Source: Variovorax paradoxus
GTDB taxonomy: Bacteria > Pseudomonadota > Gammaproteobacteria > Burkholderiales > Burkholderiaceae_C
Direction of reading: 5' to 3'
NCBI RefSeq assembly: GCF_018614875.1
Contig: NZ_JAGGNW010000007.1
Location: 1 to 64,000, forward strand
DNA: 64,000 bases
Shown: one piece after another, positions 17,011 through 25,879 of the stretch
Layout of the letters: every line of letters starts with the position of its first letter
Numbering within the stretch: position 1 is the stretch's first letter
The notes under the pieces: generated by a model
The model's database searches: none
What the model was told of the DNA's origin: nothing
The model's input: the letters and a program-made list of their open reading frames with translations, nothing else
Program-made: the position numbers and the translations under genes

Positions 17011-17387
17011 CGCCCGAGATCAACATCCCCGAAGTGCTTGCCGAGGTGCAGGCCGTGTTCGCGCGCTACGAGGAAGCGCTCATGGCCAACCAGCCCGCGG
17101 TGCTCGACGAACTGTTCTGGGACAGCCCGCACACGCTGCGCTACGGTTTCTCCGAGAACCACTACGGCCATGCCGACATCAGCGCCTTTCGCGCGTCGCT
17201 GCCGGTGCAGAGCCCGCCGCGCGAGTTGCTGCGCACCGTCATCACCACCTACGGCCGCGACTTCGCGACCGCCAACGTCGAGTTCCGCCGCGAAGGCAGC
17301 AGCCAGACCGGGCGCCAGAGCCAGACCTGGCTGCGCACGGCCGAGGGCTGGCGCGTGGTCGCCGCCCACGTGAGCCTGTTCGGCTGA
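17007..17387 (+). CDS. atzH: AtzH-like (DUF3225) protein
   Basis: A 126 aa protein of the SnoaL/NTF2-like DUF3225 family. It has characteristic stretches [21 protein letters not shown] and [15 protein letters not shown]. AtzH of the cyanuric acid pathway is reported as a decarboxylating amidohydrolase acting on 1,3-dicarboxyurea, preventing a dead end between 1-carboxybiuret and allophanate. GTG at 17007 overlaps the ATPase stop and follows GGGAGG at good spacing. AtzE and AtzG are absent here, so its job in this cluster may be to salvage carboxylated urea intermediates. Confidence in the family is high; the exact reaction is inferred. Confidence 0.8.
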   Translation: MTPEINIPEVLAEVQAVFARYEEALMANQPAVLDELFWDSPHTLRYGFSENHYGHADISAFRASLPVQSPPRELLRTVITTYGRDFATANVEFRREGSSQTGRQSQTWLRTAEGWRVVAAHVSLFG

Positions 17388-17392
17388 CCCGC

Positions 17393-17408
17393 GGGCACAT
17401 CTTTTGCA
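17393..17408 (+). promoter_or_regulatory. Second sigma-54 (RpoN) promoter, upstream of the BMP-type importer
   Basis: GGGCAC-N5-TTGCA keeps the invariant GG (17394-17395) and GC (17406-17407) at the correct spacing, with one deviation from TGGCAC. It begins 6 bp after the AtzH-like stop and precedes the ATG at 17440. Its sequence through +10 is strikingly similar to the promoter at 12552. Confidence 0.75.
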
Positions 17409-17413
17409 CCTCA

Positions 17414-17426
17414 ACCTGTATCCAAG
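17414..17426. promoter_or_regulatory. Degenerate copy of the cluster operator
   Basis: ACCTGTATCCAAG sits at the same position relative to the sigma-54 box as ACTTGTACACAAG at 12573. From TTGCA onward 18 of 23 positions are identical between the two promoters. The palindrome is imperfect here, so affinity would be lower if a dimeric repressor binds. Confidence 0.45.
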
Positions 17427-17439
17427 ACCGGAGTACGTC

Positions 17440-18564
17440 ATGACCAGCCAGTTCAATCGCCGCGATTCCCTCAAGACCCTGGCCGCGCTGGGCGCAGCCG
17501 GCAGCCTCGGAACCTGGAGCACGCTTGCCGGTGCGCAGCCCAAGCCCAAGCCGCTGACCGTCGGCGTGATCTACGTCGGCGCGCGCGACGACTACGGCTA
17601 CAACCAGGCGCACGCCATGGCCGCGGCAGAGATCAGGAAGCTGCCCGGCATCAAGGTGGTCGAGGAAGAGAACGTGCCAGAGACGGCAGCCGTGCAGAAG
17701 ACCATGGCCGGCATGATCTCGCAGGACGGCGCCGGGCTGCTGTTTCCCACCTCGTTCGGCTACTTCGATCCGCACATCCTCGCGGTCGCACCCAAGAACC
17801 CCGACGTGCGCTTCTCGCACTGCGGCGGCCTCTGGACCGAAGGCAAGCACCCCAGGAACGTCGGCAGCTTCTTCGGCTACATCGACGAATGCCAGTTCCT
17901 GAACGGCGTGATCGCCGCGCACATGACAAAGAGCAACAAGATCGCCTTCGTCGCCGCCAAGCCGATTCCGCAGGTGCTGCGCAACATCAACGCCTTCACG
18001 CTGGGTGCGCGCTCGGTCAAGCCCGGCATCACCTGCAGCGTGATCTTCACCGGCGACTGGTCGATGGCGGTGAAGGAAGCCGAAGCCACCAACAGCCTCG
18101 CCGACCAGGGCTGCGACGTGTTCACCATGCACGTCGACGGCCCCAAGGTGGTGGTGGAAACCGCGGCCAAGCGCGGCAAGATGGTCTGCGGCTACCACGC
18201 GAGCCAGGCCAAGCTGGCGCCCAACGCGTACCTCACCGGCGCCGAGTGGAACTGGCTCACGGCCTACAAGACCGCCATCGAAGCCGCGCAGGCCGGCAAG
18301 CCGCATCCCAACTTCCTGCGCGGCGGCCTGAAAGAGGGCTACGTGAAGATGTCCGCCTACGGCCCCATGGTGCCGGACGCCGCCAAGAAACAGGCCGACG
18401 AGATCAAGGCGAAGATGGTCGCGGGCACCTTCGACATCTTCAAGGACGGCATCAAGGACAACAAGGGCGCCGTCGTGGTGCCGGCCGGCAAGGTGCTGAA
18501 GCAGACCGACCTGGAGCTCGAGAAGATGAACTACCTGGTCGAGGGCGTCATCGGTTCGGCCTGA
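17440..18564 (+). CDS. BMP-family ABC transporter substrate-binding protein
   Basis: A 374 aa periplasmic protein of the basic-membrane-protein (Med/PnrA) class. The leader contains RRDSLKTLAALG, a Tat-like motif, and ends near LAGAQP. The mature start is LTVGVIYVGARDDYGYNQAH, followed by family blocks such as FFGYIDECQFLNG. BMP proteins usually deliver purine nucleosides or ureide-like compounds to double-NBD importers. GGAG at 17430-17433 precedes the ATG. The two permeases and a double ATPase follow, so the transporter is complete. The ligand is unknown; context suggests a ureide or linear urea. Confidence 0.88.
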   Translation: MTSQFNRRDSLKTLAALGAAGSLGTWSTLAGAQPKPKPLTVGVIYVGARDDYGYNQAHAMAAAEIRKLPGIKVVEEENVPETAAVQKTMAGMISQDGAGLLFPTSFGYFDPHILAVAPKNPDVRFSHCGGLWTEGKHPRNVGSFFGYIDECQFLNGVIAAHMTKSNKIAFVAAKPIPQVLRNINAFTLGARSVKPGITCSVIFTGDWSMAVKEAEATNSLADQGCDVFTMHVDGPKVVVETAAKRGKMVCGYHASQAKLAPNAYLTGAEWNWLTAYKTAIEAAQAGKPHPNFLRGGLKEGYVKMSAYGPMVPDAAKKQADEIKAKMVAGTFDIFKDGIKDNKGAVVVPAGKVLKQTDLELEKMNYLVEGVIGSA

Positions 18565-18575
18565 GTTCCACCTCC

Positions 18576-19637
18576 ATGCGCCACGCGCTCAACGAATTCG
18601 CACTGCCGGTGTTCGCCATCGCGGCGGCGCTGCTGCTGTTCGGCCTGCTGGCGGCCTTTGCCGGCGTCGATCCGGTGGCGGTGTGGGCGACCCTTTTCAA
18701 GGGTGCGTTCGGCGACTGGTTCTCGTGGCAGAACACGTTGCAGCGCGCCGCGCCGCTGATGCTCACCGCGCTGTGCGTGGCGCTGCCGGCGCGCGCGGGG
18801 CTGATCGTCATCGGCGGGGAGGGCGCGCTGGTGCTGGGTGGCCTGGCCTGCGCCGCGCTCGCGCATGCGGTGCCGCTGCCGGGCAATGTGGTGGGCACGG
18901 TGGCGGTCTGCCTCGCGGGTGCGCTCGCCGGGGCGCTGTGGATCGCCTTCGCAGGCTGGCTGCGCCAGTACCGCGGCATCAACGAGACCATCAGCAGCCT
19001 GCTGCTGGCCTACATCGCCATCGGCATCTTCAAGCACCTGGTCGAAGGGCCGCTGCGCGATCCGGCGAGCCTCAACAAGCCATCGACACATGCGCTGGCC
19101 GACGGGCTGCTGATCGGCGGCATCGGGGGGTCGGACGTGCATTGGGGCCTGGTGATCGGCGTGGTTGCCTGCCTCGGGCTCGGGTGGTGGCTGCGGGCCA
19201 CCGCCTCGGGCTTCTCGGTGCGCGTGGTGGGCGGCAATCCGCGCACCGCGCAACTCGTCGGCCTGCCGGCCACGCGGCTCATCCTCGGGGCCTGCGGACT
19301 CGGCGGCGCCTGCGCGGGGCTCGCGGGCGCGGTCGAGGTGGCGGCGGTGCACACCAATGCCAATGCCTCGCTGATCGCGGGGTACGGCTATGCCGGCATC
19401 CTGGTGTCGTTCATCGCGCGGCACAACCCGGTGGCCATCGTGCCGGTCGCAATCCTGTTCGGCGGCTTCGGCGCGGCCGGCAGCCTGCTGCAGCGGCGGC
19501 TCGGGCTGCCCGATGCCTCGGTGCTGGTGCTGCAGGGCATTGCCTTTGTCCTGATCCTTGCGAGCGAGGGGTTGCGCATGGTCGACTGGAACGCCCTGCG
19601 CGCGCGCGTTCCGCGCGGCGCGGGGGCGGTGCGATGA
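18576..19637 (+). CDS. ABC transporter permease (BMP/nucleoside type), subunit 1
   Basis: A 353 aa polytopic protein of the branched-chain/ribose-type permease superfamily (PF02653-like). It has the typical TLQRAAPLMLTALCVALPARAG region and the conserved loop RQYRGINETISSLLL. About 8-10 membrane segments are visible. The ATG is 11 bp after the BMP gene stop, and the stop overlaps the next permease start (ATGA). Confidence 0.87.
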   Translation: MRHALNEFALPVFAIAAALLLFGLLAAFAGVDPVAVWATLFKGAFGDWFSWQNTLQRAAPLMLTALCVALPARAGLIVIGGEGALVLGGLACAALAHAVPLPGNVVGTVAVCLAGALAGALWIAFAGWLRQYRGINETISSLLLAYIAIGIFKHLVEGPLRDPASLNKPSTHALADGLLIGGIGGSDVHWGLVIGVVACLGLGWWLRATASGFSVRVVGGNPRTAQLVGLPATRLILGACGLGGACAGLAGAVEVAAVHTNANASLIAGYGYAGILVSFIARHNPVAIVPVAILFGGFGAAGSLLQRRLGLPDASVLVLQGIAFVLILASEGLRMVDWNALRARVPRGAGAVR

Positions 19638-20557
19638 CCGCGGACCAGTGGATTGCGCTCGCGGCCGGCATCGTCGGCGGCGCGTTGCGCGTGGGCGCGC
19701 CCTTCCTGTTCGTGAGCCTCGGTGAATGCCTCACCGAGAAGTCGGGCCGCATCAACCTCGGGCTCGAAGGCGTGCTGGTGCTCTCGGCCATGGCCGCCTT
19801 CGGCGGTGCGTATCTCACCGATTCCGCCTGGCTGGGCGTGCTGGTCGGCGCGGTGGCGGGGGCAGCGCTCGCGTCGCTCCACGGGCTGCTGTGCTCGCTC
19901 GATCGCGTGAACGACGTGGCGACCGGCATCGCATTGATGCTGCTTGGCACGGGGCTCGCGTTCTATCTCGGCAAGCCGCTGATCCAGCCGCAGGCGCCGC
20001 AGATCCCAGCGATACCGCTCGGCTTCTGGAGCGACAACATGGTGGTGCGCTCGGCGCTGCAGCTCAATGCGCTGGTGCCCATCGGCCTCGCGCTGGCGGT
20101 GCTTCTCTGGTGGGGCTTTGCGCGCACGCGCGCCGGCTTGCTGGTGCGCATGGCCGGCGACTCGGCGCAGGCGACGCGCGCGCTCGGCTACTCCGTCTCG
20201 GGCCTGCGCATCGCGGCGACCACGGCCGGCGGTTTCATCGCCGGCCTGGGCGGCGCGTCGCTCACGCTGTTCTATCCGGGCAGCTGGAACGAAGGCATCT
20301 CCAGCGGCCAGGGCCTGATCGCGGTGGCGCTCGTGATCTTCGCGCGCTGGAGCCCGCTGCGCTGCGTGGGTGCCGCGCTGCTCTTCGGCGGCGCGGGTGC
20401 CATCGGGCCGGCGCTGCAATCCATCGGCATCGGCTGGGGCTATCACCTGTTCAACACCGTGCCTTACGTGCTCACGCTGGTGATCCTGGTGTTCACCTGC
20501 AGGCCGGGCAGCGCGGCCGCCGGCAGCCCCGGCGAGCTTTCATCGACAAGGAGCTGA
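19634..20557 (+). CDS. ABC transporter permease (BMP/nucleoside type), subunit 2
   Basis: A 307 aa partner permease with the conserved [15 protein letters not shown] motif near residue 33, typical of YufQ/NupQ-like subunits. Eight or so hydrophobic segments follow. The C-terminal tail of ~18 residues is polar. The ATG overlaps the preceding stop by 4 bp, which supports translational coupling of the heterodimer. Confidence 0.87.
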   Translation: MTADQWIALAAGIVGGALRVGAPFLFVSLGECLTEKSGRINLGLEGVLVLSAMAAFGGAYLTDSAWLGVLVGAVAGAALASLHGLLCSLDRVNDVATGIALMLLGTGLAFYLGKPLIQPQAPQIPAIPLGFWSDNMVVRSALQLNALVPIGLALAVLLWWGFARTRAGLLVRMAGDSAQATRALGYSVSGLRIAATTAGGFIAGLGGASLTLFYPGSWNEGISSGQGLIAVALVIFARWSPLRCVGAALLFGGAGAIGPALQSIGIGWGYHLFNTVPYVLTLVILVFTCRPGSAAAGSPGELSSTRS

Positions 20558-20562
20558 ATGCC

Positions 20563-21249
20563 ATGACGACAACCATCGACGCCGAGCCCTACGCGTGGCC
20601 CTACGACGGGAACCTGCGGCCCGACAACACCGCGCTCATCGTGATCGACATGCAGACCGACTTCTGCGGCAAGGGCGGGTATGTCGACGTGATGGGCTAC
20701 GACCTGTCGCTGGTGCAGGCGCCCATCCAGCCGATCGCACGCACGCTGGCGGCGCTGCGGCCCTTGGGCTTTCACATCATCCACACGCGCGAAGGCCACC
20801 GGCCCGACCTCGCCGACCTGCCCGCCAACAAGCGCTGGCGTTCGCGGCAGATCGGCGCGAACGGCGTGGGCATCGGCGACGACGGACCGTGCGGCCGCAT
20901 CCTGGTGCGCGGCGAGCCTGGTTGGGAAATCATTCCCGAACTGGCGCCGCTGCCGGGCGAGGTGGTGATCGACAAGCCCGGCAAGGGCTCCTTCTATGCG
21001 ACTGACCTCGAACTCATCCTGCGCACGCGCGGCATCGAGAACCTCATCCTCGCGGGCATCACCACCGACGTGTGCGTGCACACCACGATGCGCGACGCCA
21101 ACGACCGGGGCTTCGAGTGCCTGCTGCTGTCGGACTGCACGGCCGCCACCGACCACGGCAACCACCTGGCGGCGTTGAAGATGATCACGATGCAGGGCGG
21201 CGTGTTCGGCGCGCACGCCACTTCGCGGGCTTTGCTGGCGGCGGTATGA
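20563..21249 (+). CDS. biuH: Biuret amidohydrolase (isochorismatase-like cysteine hydrolase)
   Basis: Converts biuret to allophanate and ammonia. The 228 aa protein matches characterised biuret hydrolases closely in its N-terminal region ([27 protein letters not shown]) and in [13 protein letters not shown]. The catalytic triad of the superfamily is present: D29 in VIDMQ, K138 in VIDKPGKG and C171 in [10 protein letters not shown]. Spacing between Lys and Cys (33 residues) agrees with the Rhizobium enzyme. The start is ATG 20563, preceded by AAGGAG. It follows the importer permeases after 5 bp, and its product is the substrate of the allophanate hydrolase at the head of the cluster. Confidence 0.88.
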   Translation: MTTTIDAEPYAWPYDGNLRPDNTALIVIDMQTDFCGKGGYVDVMGYDLSLVQAPIQPIARTLAALRPLGFHIIHTREGHRPDLADLPANKRWRSRQIGANGVGIGDDGPCGRILVRGEPGWEIIPELAPLPGEVVIDKPGKGSFYATDLELILRTRGIENLILAGITTDVCVHTTMRDANDRGFECLLLSDCTAATDHGNHLAALKMITMQGGVFGAHATSRALLAAV

Positions 21250-21340
21250 GATCTGTTGTGTTTCTTTCGGGGCGTGAGCGTGATGCGAAGCAGTCGTTGA
21301 TCAGCGGTGCCCTGTGCACGCGCCCCGAACGGAAACGGAT

Positions 21341-22942
21341 ATGAGCGCCACTTCGCCCCACCCGATCGGCGCGCTCCCCGCCAGCAGCGGCGCGCTCGCG
21401 CTCGACACCTACGAGCTCACCAAGCGCTTCGGCGCCTTCACCGCGATGGACCGCGTGACGATGCGCGTCGAGCCCGGCACGGTGCATGCGCTGCTGGGCG
21501 AGAACGGCGCGGGCAAGAGCACATTGGTGAAGTGCGTGGCGGGCTTCCAGCGTGCGGAGGAAGGCAGCATCCTGATCGACGGGCGCGAGCAGGACATTGC
21601 CAACCCCATCGTGGCGCGCGCCCTCGGCATCGGCATGGTCTACCAGCACTTCACGCTGGCACCGGGCATGACGGTGGCCGAGAACCTGCTGCTCGCGGGC
21701 GGCAAGACCCCCGCGCTGATCGACTGGAAAACGAAGCGGGCCGAACTCCAGGCCTTTCTGGCGACCACGCCCTTCAGCCTCGACCTCGACGTGCGGCCGT
21801 CCGAACTCGCGGCCGGCGAGAAGCAGAAGCTCGAACTGCTGAAGCAGCTCTACCTCAAGCCGCGCCTGCTGATCCTCGACGAACCGACCTCGGTGCTCAC
21901 GCCGCAGGAGGCCGACGAGGTGCTGGGCCATGTGCGCGAATTCGCGCGCAGCGGCCGGTGCACGGTGCTCATCATCACGCACAAGTTCCGCGAGGTGATG
22001 GCCTATGCCGACAGCGTGACGGTGCTGCGCCGCGGCAAGGCAGTGCACCACTGCCGCGTGGCGGGCACGAGCCCCGCGCAGCTGGCGCAGGCCATGATGG
22101 GCGGGGAGCACGCGGCGCCGCCCGCGAAGGCTCTCATCATCAGGAAGCCCGTGGCCGCCGATGCGGTGGTCGCGTTGAAGGTCGAAGGCCTGAAGGCGCA
22201 GGGTGACCGCGGCACGCTGGCGCTGCATGACCTGAGCCTGTCCGTGCGAGCGGGCGAAATCCTCGGCGTGGCCGGCGTTTCCGGCAACGGGCAGCGCGAA
22301 CTCGTCGAAGTGCTGGTGGGCCAACGACCGCGCCTGGCCGGCAAGGTCGCTGTGATGGGGCAGCCATACGGCGCGCACCGCGCGGAGAACCGCAGCCTCA
22401 AGGTCCGCAGCCTGCCCGAAGAGCCGCTGCGCAATGCCTGCGTGGGCGATCTCAGCGTCGCGGAGAACATGGCGCTGCGCGATTTCGACAGGCCGCCCTT
22501 GTCGCGCGGGGGCGTCCTGAACTTTCCGTTCTGGCGCAGCCGGGCGCGCGGATGGATCGCCGAATACGGCGTGAAGACGCAGGGCGAGGGCGCGCCGATC
22601 CGCAGCCTGTCCGGCGGCAACGTGCAGCGCGCGGTGCTGGCGCGCGAACTGGCTGGCGACATCAACGTGCTGATTGCGGCCAATCCTGTGTTCGGCCTCG
22701 ACTTCGCGGCCGTGGCCGAGATTCACGAGCGCATCGTGCAGGTGCGCGAGAAGGGCGGGGCGGTGCTGCTGATCAGCGAAGACCTCGACGAGCTGCTGGA
22801 ACTGGCCGACCGCATCGTCGTGATGAGCGAAGGGCGGATCGTGTTCGAGACTTCGGCTGCGGGAGCCGAACGGCATGTGATCGGGGCGCACATGGGGGGT
22901 GGACATCACGAGCCGTTGAAACGGGAACCGACATGCGCATAG
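21341..22942 (+). CDS. Double-domain ABC ATPase of the BMP/sugar type
   Basis: A 533 aa fusion of two nucleotide-binding domains. The first has Walker A GENGAGKS, Walker [12 protein letters not shown] and an atypical signature region (ELAAGEKQK). The second has the degenerate Walker [10 protein letters not shown] and the signature LSGGNVQRA, with ANPVFGLD in place of a canonical Walker B glutamate. This asymmetry is usual for nucleoside/ribose-type importers. ATG 21341 is preferred over an upstream GTG at 21314. A 91 bp gap separates it from biuH, the widest gap in this half of the cluster, where an internal promoter could sit. The stop overlaps the next gene by 10 bp. Confidence 0.9.
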   Translation: MSATSPHPIGALPASSGALALDTYELTKRFGAFTAMDRVTMRVEPGTVHALLGENGAGKSTLVKCVAGFQRAEEGSILIDGREQDIANPIVARALGIGMVYQHFTLAPGMTVAENLLLAGGKTPALIDWKTKRAELQAFLATTPFSLDLDVRPSELAAGEKQKLELLKQLYLKPRLLILDEPTSVLTPQEADEVLGHVREFARSGRCTVLIITHKFREVMAYADSVTVLRRGKAVHHCRVAGTSPAQLAQAMMGGEHAAPPAKALIIRKPVAADAVVALKVEGLKAQGDRGTLALHDLSLSVRAGEILGVAGVSGNGQRELVEVLVGQRPRLAGKVAVMGQPYGAHRAENRSLKVRSLPEEPLRNACVGDLSVAENMALRDFDRPPLSRGGVLNFPFWRSRARGWIAEYGVKTQGEGAPIRSLSGGNVQRAVLARELAGDINVLIAANPVFGLDFAAVAEIHERIVQVREKGGAVLLISEDLDELLELADRIVVMSEGRIVFETSAAGAERHVIGAHMGGGHHEPLKREPTCA

Positions 22943-23604
22943 CAGAAGCCAATCCCTTTCCTTACGAATTCGATGTGGCAAGCACGGCGCTGGTCCTCAT
23001 CGACATGCAGCGCGACTTCATCGAGCCCGGAGGTTTCGGCGAAACCCTGGGCAACGATGTGTCGCTGCTCGAAGCCATCGTTCCCGCAGCCAAGGCGGCC
23101 CTGGAGGCGTGGCGAAAGGCCGGCGGCCTCGTGGTCCACACGCGGGAAGCCCACAAGGCTGACCTCTCCGACTGCCCGCCGGCCAAACGCAACCGCGGCA
23201 ACCTGAGCCTGCGCATCGGCGACGAAGGCCCGATGGGCCGCATCCTCGTGGCGGGCGAACCGGGCAACCAGATCATCGGCGCGCTGGCGCCCGTCGACGG
23301 CGAAATCGTCGTCGACAAGCCCGGCAAGGGCGCGTTCTACGCCACCGGGCTGCATGAACTGCTGCAACGGCGCGGCATCACGCACCTGCTGTTCGGCGGC
23401 GTCACCACCGAGGTCTGCGTGCAGACCAGCATGCGCGAGGCCAACGACCGCGGCTACGACAGCCTGCTGCTCGAAGACTGCACCGAGAGCTACTTTCCGG
23501 CCTTCAAGGCGGCAACGCTCGACATGGTCCGCGCCCAGGGCGCGATCGTCGGCTGGACCGCGCCCAGCGCCGTGCTGCTGGGGGCGCTGCGCCGGGGGCG
23601 ATGA
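22933..23604 (+). CDS. Second cysteine hydrolase, candidate triuret or ureide amidohydrolase
   Basis: A 223 aa isochorismatase-like hydrolase clearly paralogous to the biuret hydrolase 1.7 kb upstream. The triad is intact: D24 in LIDMQ, K129 in VDKPGKG and C162 in [10 protein letters not shown]. It differs in the substrate-lid region ([11 protein letters not shown] rather than PANKRWRS) and after the ADN-type loop ([11 protein letters not shown]). Known relatives include triuret hydrolase (TrtA) and ureidoacrylate amidohydrolase (RutB). Triuret hydrolysis would feed biuret to BiuH, so TrtA is attractive but unproven. It overlaps the ATPase gene by 10 bp and the GntR gene by 4 bp. Confidence 0.75.
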   Translation: MRIAEANPFPYEFDVASTALVLIDMQRDFIEPGGFGETLGNDVSLLEAIVPAAKAALEAWRKAGGLVVHTREAHKADLSDCPPAKRNRGNLSLRIGDEGPMGRILVAGEPGNQIIGALAPVDGEIVVDKPGKGAFYATGLHELLQRRGITHLLFGGVTTEVCVQTSMREANDRGYDSLLLEDCTESYFPAFKAATLDMVRAQGAIVGWTAPSAVLLGALRRGR

Positions 23605-24377
23605 CAGCGACTACCATTCCACACGTGTCTACCGTTCGTTCCCGCTCCGCCCTGCCCGCATCTGCCGTTCCCGCCGCCGGCGCAAGCGTTTTTCGCACGC
23701 GCGCCGACGAGGTCTACGCCCAGCTCAAGCGCGACGTGGCCGATTTCATCCTCGTGCCCGGCGACCGCTTCACCGAGAACGAGATCAGCGAGCGGCTCGG
23801 CGTCTCGCGCACGCCCGTGCGGCAGGCGCTGTTCCGCCTCCAGCAGGAGGGCTTCGTCGAGGTGCTGTTCCGCAGCGGCTGGCGCGTGCTGCCCTTCGAC
23901 TTCGACCAGTTCGAGCAGCTCTACGACCTGCGCATGGTGCTCGAGACCACCGCCGTGCACCGCCTCTGCGAAGCCGACCGCCGCGTCGACCGCAGCCTGC
24001 TCGACGCGCTGGCCGACATCTGGCTCGTGCCCGCCGCCCAGCGCAGCAGCGATACCGCGCTGGTGGCGCAATGGGACGAAGCCTTTCACTGCGCGCTCGT
24101 GGCCGCCGCCGGCAACGCGGAGATGGCGCGCGTGCACAGCGACGTGACCGACCGCATCCGCATCATCCGCCGGCTCGACTTCACGCAGCAGCCGCGCATC
24201 GACGCCACCTACGAGGAGCACGGCAAGATCCTCAAGGCCGTTCGCGCCAACCGCGGCGACCAGGCCGCGATGCTGCTGCGCGCGCACATCGAGACCAGCC
24301 AGGCGGAGGTGCGCAAGATCACGCTGCACCAGGTGCACCTGGCGCGGCACGCGGGGAAAGCAGCCCCTAGATCTTGA
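23601..24377 (+). CDS. GntR-family regulator with FCD domain
   Basis: A 258 aa transcription factor. The winged helix-turn-helix spans ~33-100 with the GntR signature [26 protein letters not shown]. The all-helical FCD effector domain follows ([16 protein letters not shown] ...), with likely metal/ligand histidines. It is the last gene of the cluster and is translationally coupled to the cysteine hydrolase (ATGA), so it probably controls this cluster. The TTGT-N2-ACAA palindrome at 12573 is a candidate target. The first ~32 residues are a low-complexity Ala/Ser/Pro extension; a later start is possible. Its 3' end overlaps the convergent exonuclease gene by 11 bp. Confidence 0.9.
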   Translation: MTATTIPHVSTVRSRSALPASAVPAAGASVFRTRADEVYAQLKRDVADFILVPGDRFTENEISERLGVSRTPVRQALFRLQQEGFVEVLFRSGWRVLPFDFDQFEQLYDLRMVLETTAVHRLCEADRRVDRSLLDALADIWLVPAAQRSSDTALVAQWDEAFHCALVAAAGNAEMARVHSDVTDRIRIIRRLDFTQQPRIDATYEEHGKILKAVRANRGDQAAMLLRAHIETSQAEVRKITLHQVHLARHAGKAAPRS

Positions 24378-25170
24378 AGTCGTAGTCCACCGTGATCGGC
24401 GCGTGGTCCGAGAACTTCACGGTCTTGTAGATCTGCTCGCTGCGCGCCAGCGCGCCCAAGGCCGGCGTGGCCAGGTGGTAGTCGAGCCGCCATCCCACGT
24501 TGTTCGCATAGGCCTGGCCGCGGTTGCTCCACCAGGTGTAGGCCTCGCCCGTGGTGTCGGGCTTGAGCATGCGGTAGACGTCCACCAGGCCCGCGCCGTC
24601 GACACCGGCGTCGAGCAGCCGGGTCATCCAGGCGCGCTCCTCGGGCAGGAAGCCGCTGTTCTTCTGGTTGCCGCGCCAGTTCTTGAGGTCGATTTCCTTG
24701 TGGGCGATGTTGATGTCGCCGCAAAGGATGAATTCGCGCTCCTTCTTGAGCGCGATGAGGTGCGGGAAGAACCCCTTCAGAAAGCGGAACTTGGCTTCCT
24801 GGCGCTCCTCGCCCGAACTGCCGCTCGGGAAGTAGCAGCTGATGACCGAGAGCTTGCGCGCCGGCGTGTCGAAGCGCAGTTCGAGATACCGGCCCTCGGC
24901 GTCGAATTCGGCGTCGCCCCAGCCCACGACCACGGCGCTTGGCGCGTGCCGGGTGTAGATCGCGGTGCCGGCGTAGCCTTTTTTCTCGGCGAAGTGGAAA
25001 TGGCCCTTGAGGCCGGCCATTTCCTCGAACCGGCCTTCGATGTCGCTCGCCTGCACCCGGATTTCCTGCATGCAAATACAATCCGGCGCAAGTTCGGCCA
25101 CCCAGTCCGCCACCCCTTTCGTGGCGGCCGAACGCAGGCCATTGAGATTGAGGCTGGTCAGTTTGAACAC
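24367..25170 (-). CDS. xth: Exodeoxyribonuclease III
   Basis: An AP endonuclease/3'-5' exonuclease of base excision repair. The ~267 aa protein begins VFKLTSLNLNGLRSA, equivalent to the E. coli start region, so the GTG at 25170 is chosen; upstream frame is antisense to pyrE. Active-site blocks are CMQEIRV, GDINIAHKEIDLKN and the C-terminal SDHAPITVDY. The start codon lies only 12 bp from the divergent pyrE start, so its promoter must lie inside pyrE. Confidence 0.92.
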   Translation of the reverse strand: MFKLTSLNLNGLRSAATKGVADWVAELAPDCICMQEIRVQASDIEGRFEEMAGLKGHFHFAEKKGYAGTAIYTRHAPSAVVVGWGDAEFDAEGRYLELRFDTPARKLSVISCYFPSGSSGEERQEAKFRFLKGFFPHLIALKKEREFILCGDINIAHKEIDLKNWRGNQKNSGFLPEERAWMTRLLDAGVDGAGLVDVYRMLKPDTTGEAYTWWSNRGQAYANNVGWRLDYHLATPALGALARSEQIYKTVKFSDHAPITVDYDFKI

Positions 25171-25182
25171 AAGGAAATTCCG

Positions 25183-25866
25183 ATGGCTGTAGATGGTGTG
25201 GAAAGCAGTGCGGTGGCGCAGGACTTCGTCCAGTTCGCACTCGACGCGGGGGTGCTGCGCTTCGGCGAGTTCAAGACCAAGGCCGGCCGCCTGAGCCCCT
25301 ACTTCTTCAATTCGGGCCTCTTCGACGACGGCGCCAAGATCGCGCGGCTCGCCGGATTCTATGCAGACCGGCTGATCGAGAGCGGCGTCGAGTTCGACAT
25401 GATCTTCGGACCCGCCTACAAGGGCATTCCGCTGGGCGCCACGGTGGCGGCCGAACTGGCCCGGCGCGGCCGCAACTATCCCTTTGCCTACAACCGCAAG
25501 GAAGCCAAGGCGCATGGCGAGGGCGGCAACCTGGTGGGCGCGCCGCTCGCGGGCCGCGTGCTGATCGTCGATGACGTGATGTCGGCCGGCACCGCGGTGC
25601 GCGAATCCATCGCCGCCATCGAAGCCGCGGGCGCCACGCCACACGCCGTGGCCATTGCGCTCGACCGGCAGGAAAAAGCCACCGAGAACGGCGTCGACGT
25701 GGCCCACAGCGCGGTGCAGTACGTGCGCAACCAGCTGGGCCTGCAGGTGGTGGCCATTGCCACGCTCGACGATCTCCTGAACTACCTGTCGGGCCATGCC
25801 GCCGCAGACCTGGGTGTGCATCGCGAGCGGGTGCTCGCCTACCGTGCGCGCTACGGCGCCAACTGA
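25183..25866 (+). CDS. pyrE: Orotate phosphoribosyltransferase
   Basis: Catalyses orotate + PRPP to OMP in de novo pyrimidine synthesis. The 227 aa protein has the N-terminal region FGEFKTKAGRLSPYFFNSG and the PRPP-binding motif VLIVDDVMSAGTA. Length is typical (~213-230 aa). ATG 25183 is preceded by AAGGA. Only 12 bp separate it from the divergent exonuclease III start. A DUF4124 gene follows after 13 bp. Confidence 0.95.
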   Translation: MAVDGVESSAVAQDFVQFALDAGVLRFGEFKTKAGRLSPYFFNSGLFDDGAKIARLAGFYADRLIESGVEFDMIFGPAYKGIPLGATVAAELARRGRNYPFAYNRKEAKAHGEGGNLVGAPLAGRVLIVDDVMSAGTAVRESIAAIEAAGATPHAVAIALDRQEKATENGVDVAHSAVQYVRNQLGLQVVAIATLDDLLNYLSGHAAADLGVHRERVLAYRARYGAN

Positions 25867-25879
25867 GACCACCACCTCC

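Noticed and set aside
21185..22981. A ~600 codon minus-strand frame opposite the double ABC ATPase
   Set aside because: His/Arg/Ala-rich low-information translation typical of antisense frames in GC-rich genes; the plus strand is a clear ABC protein.
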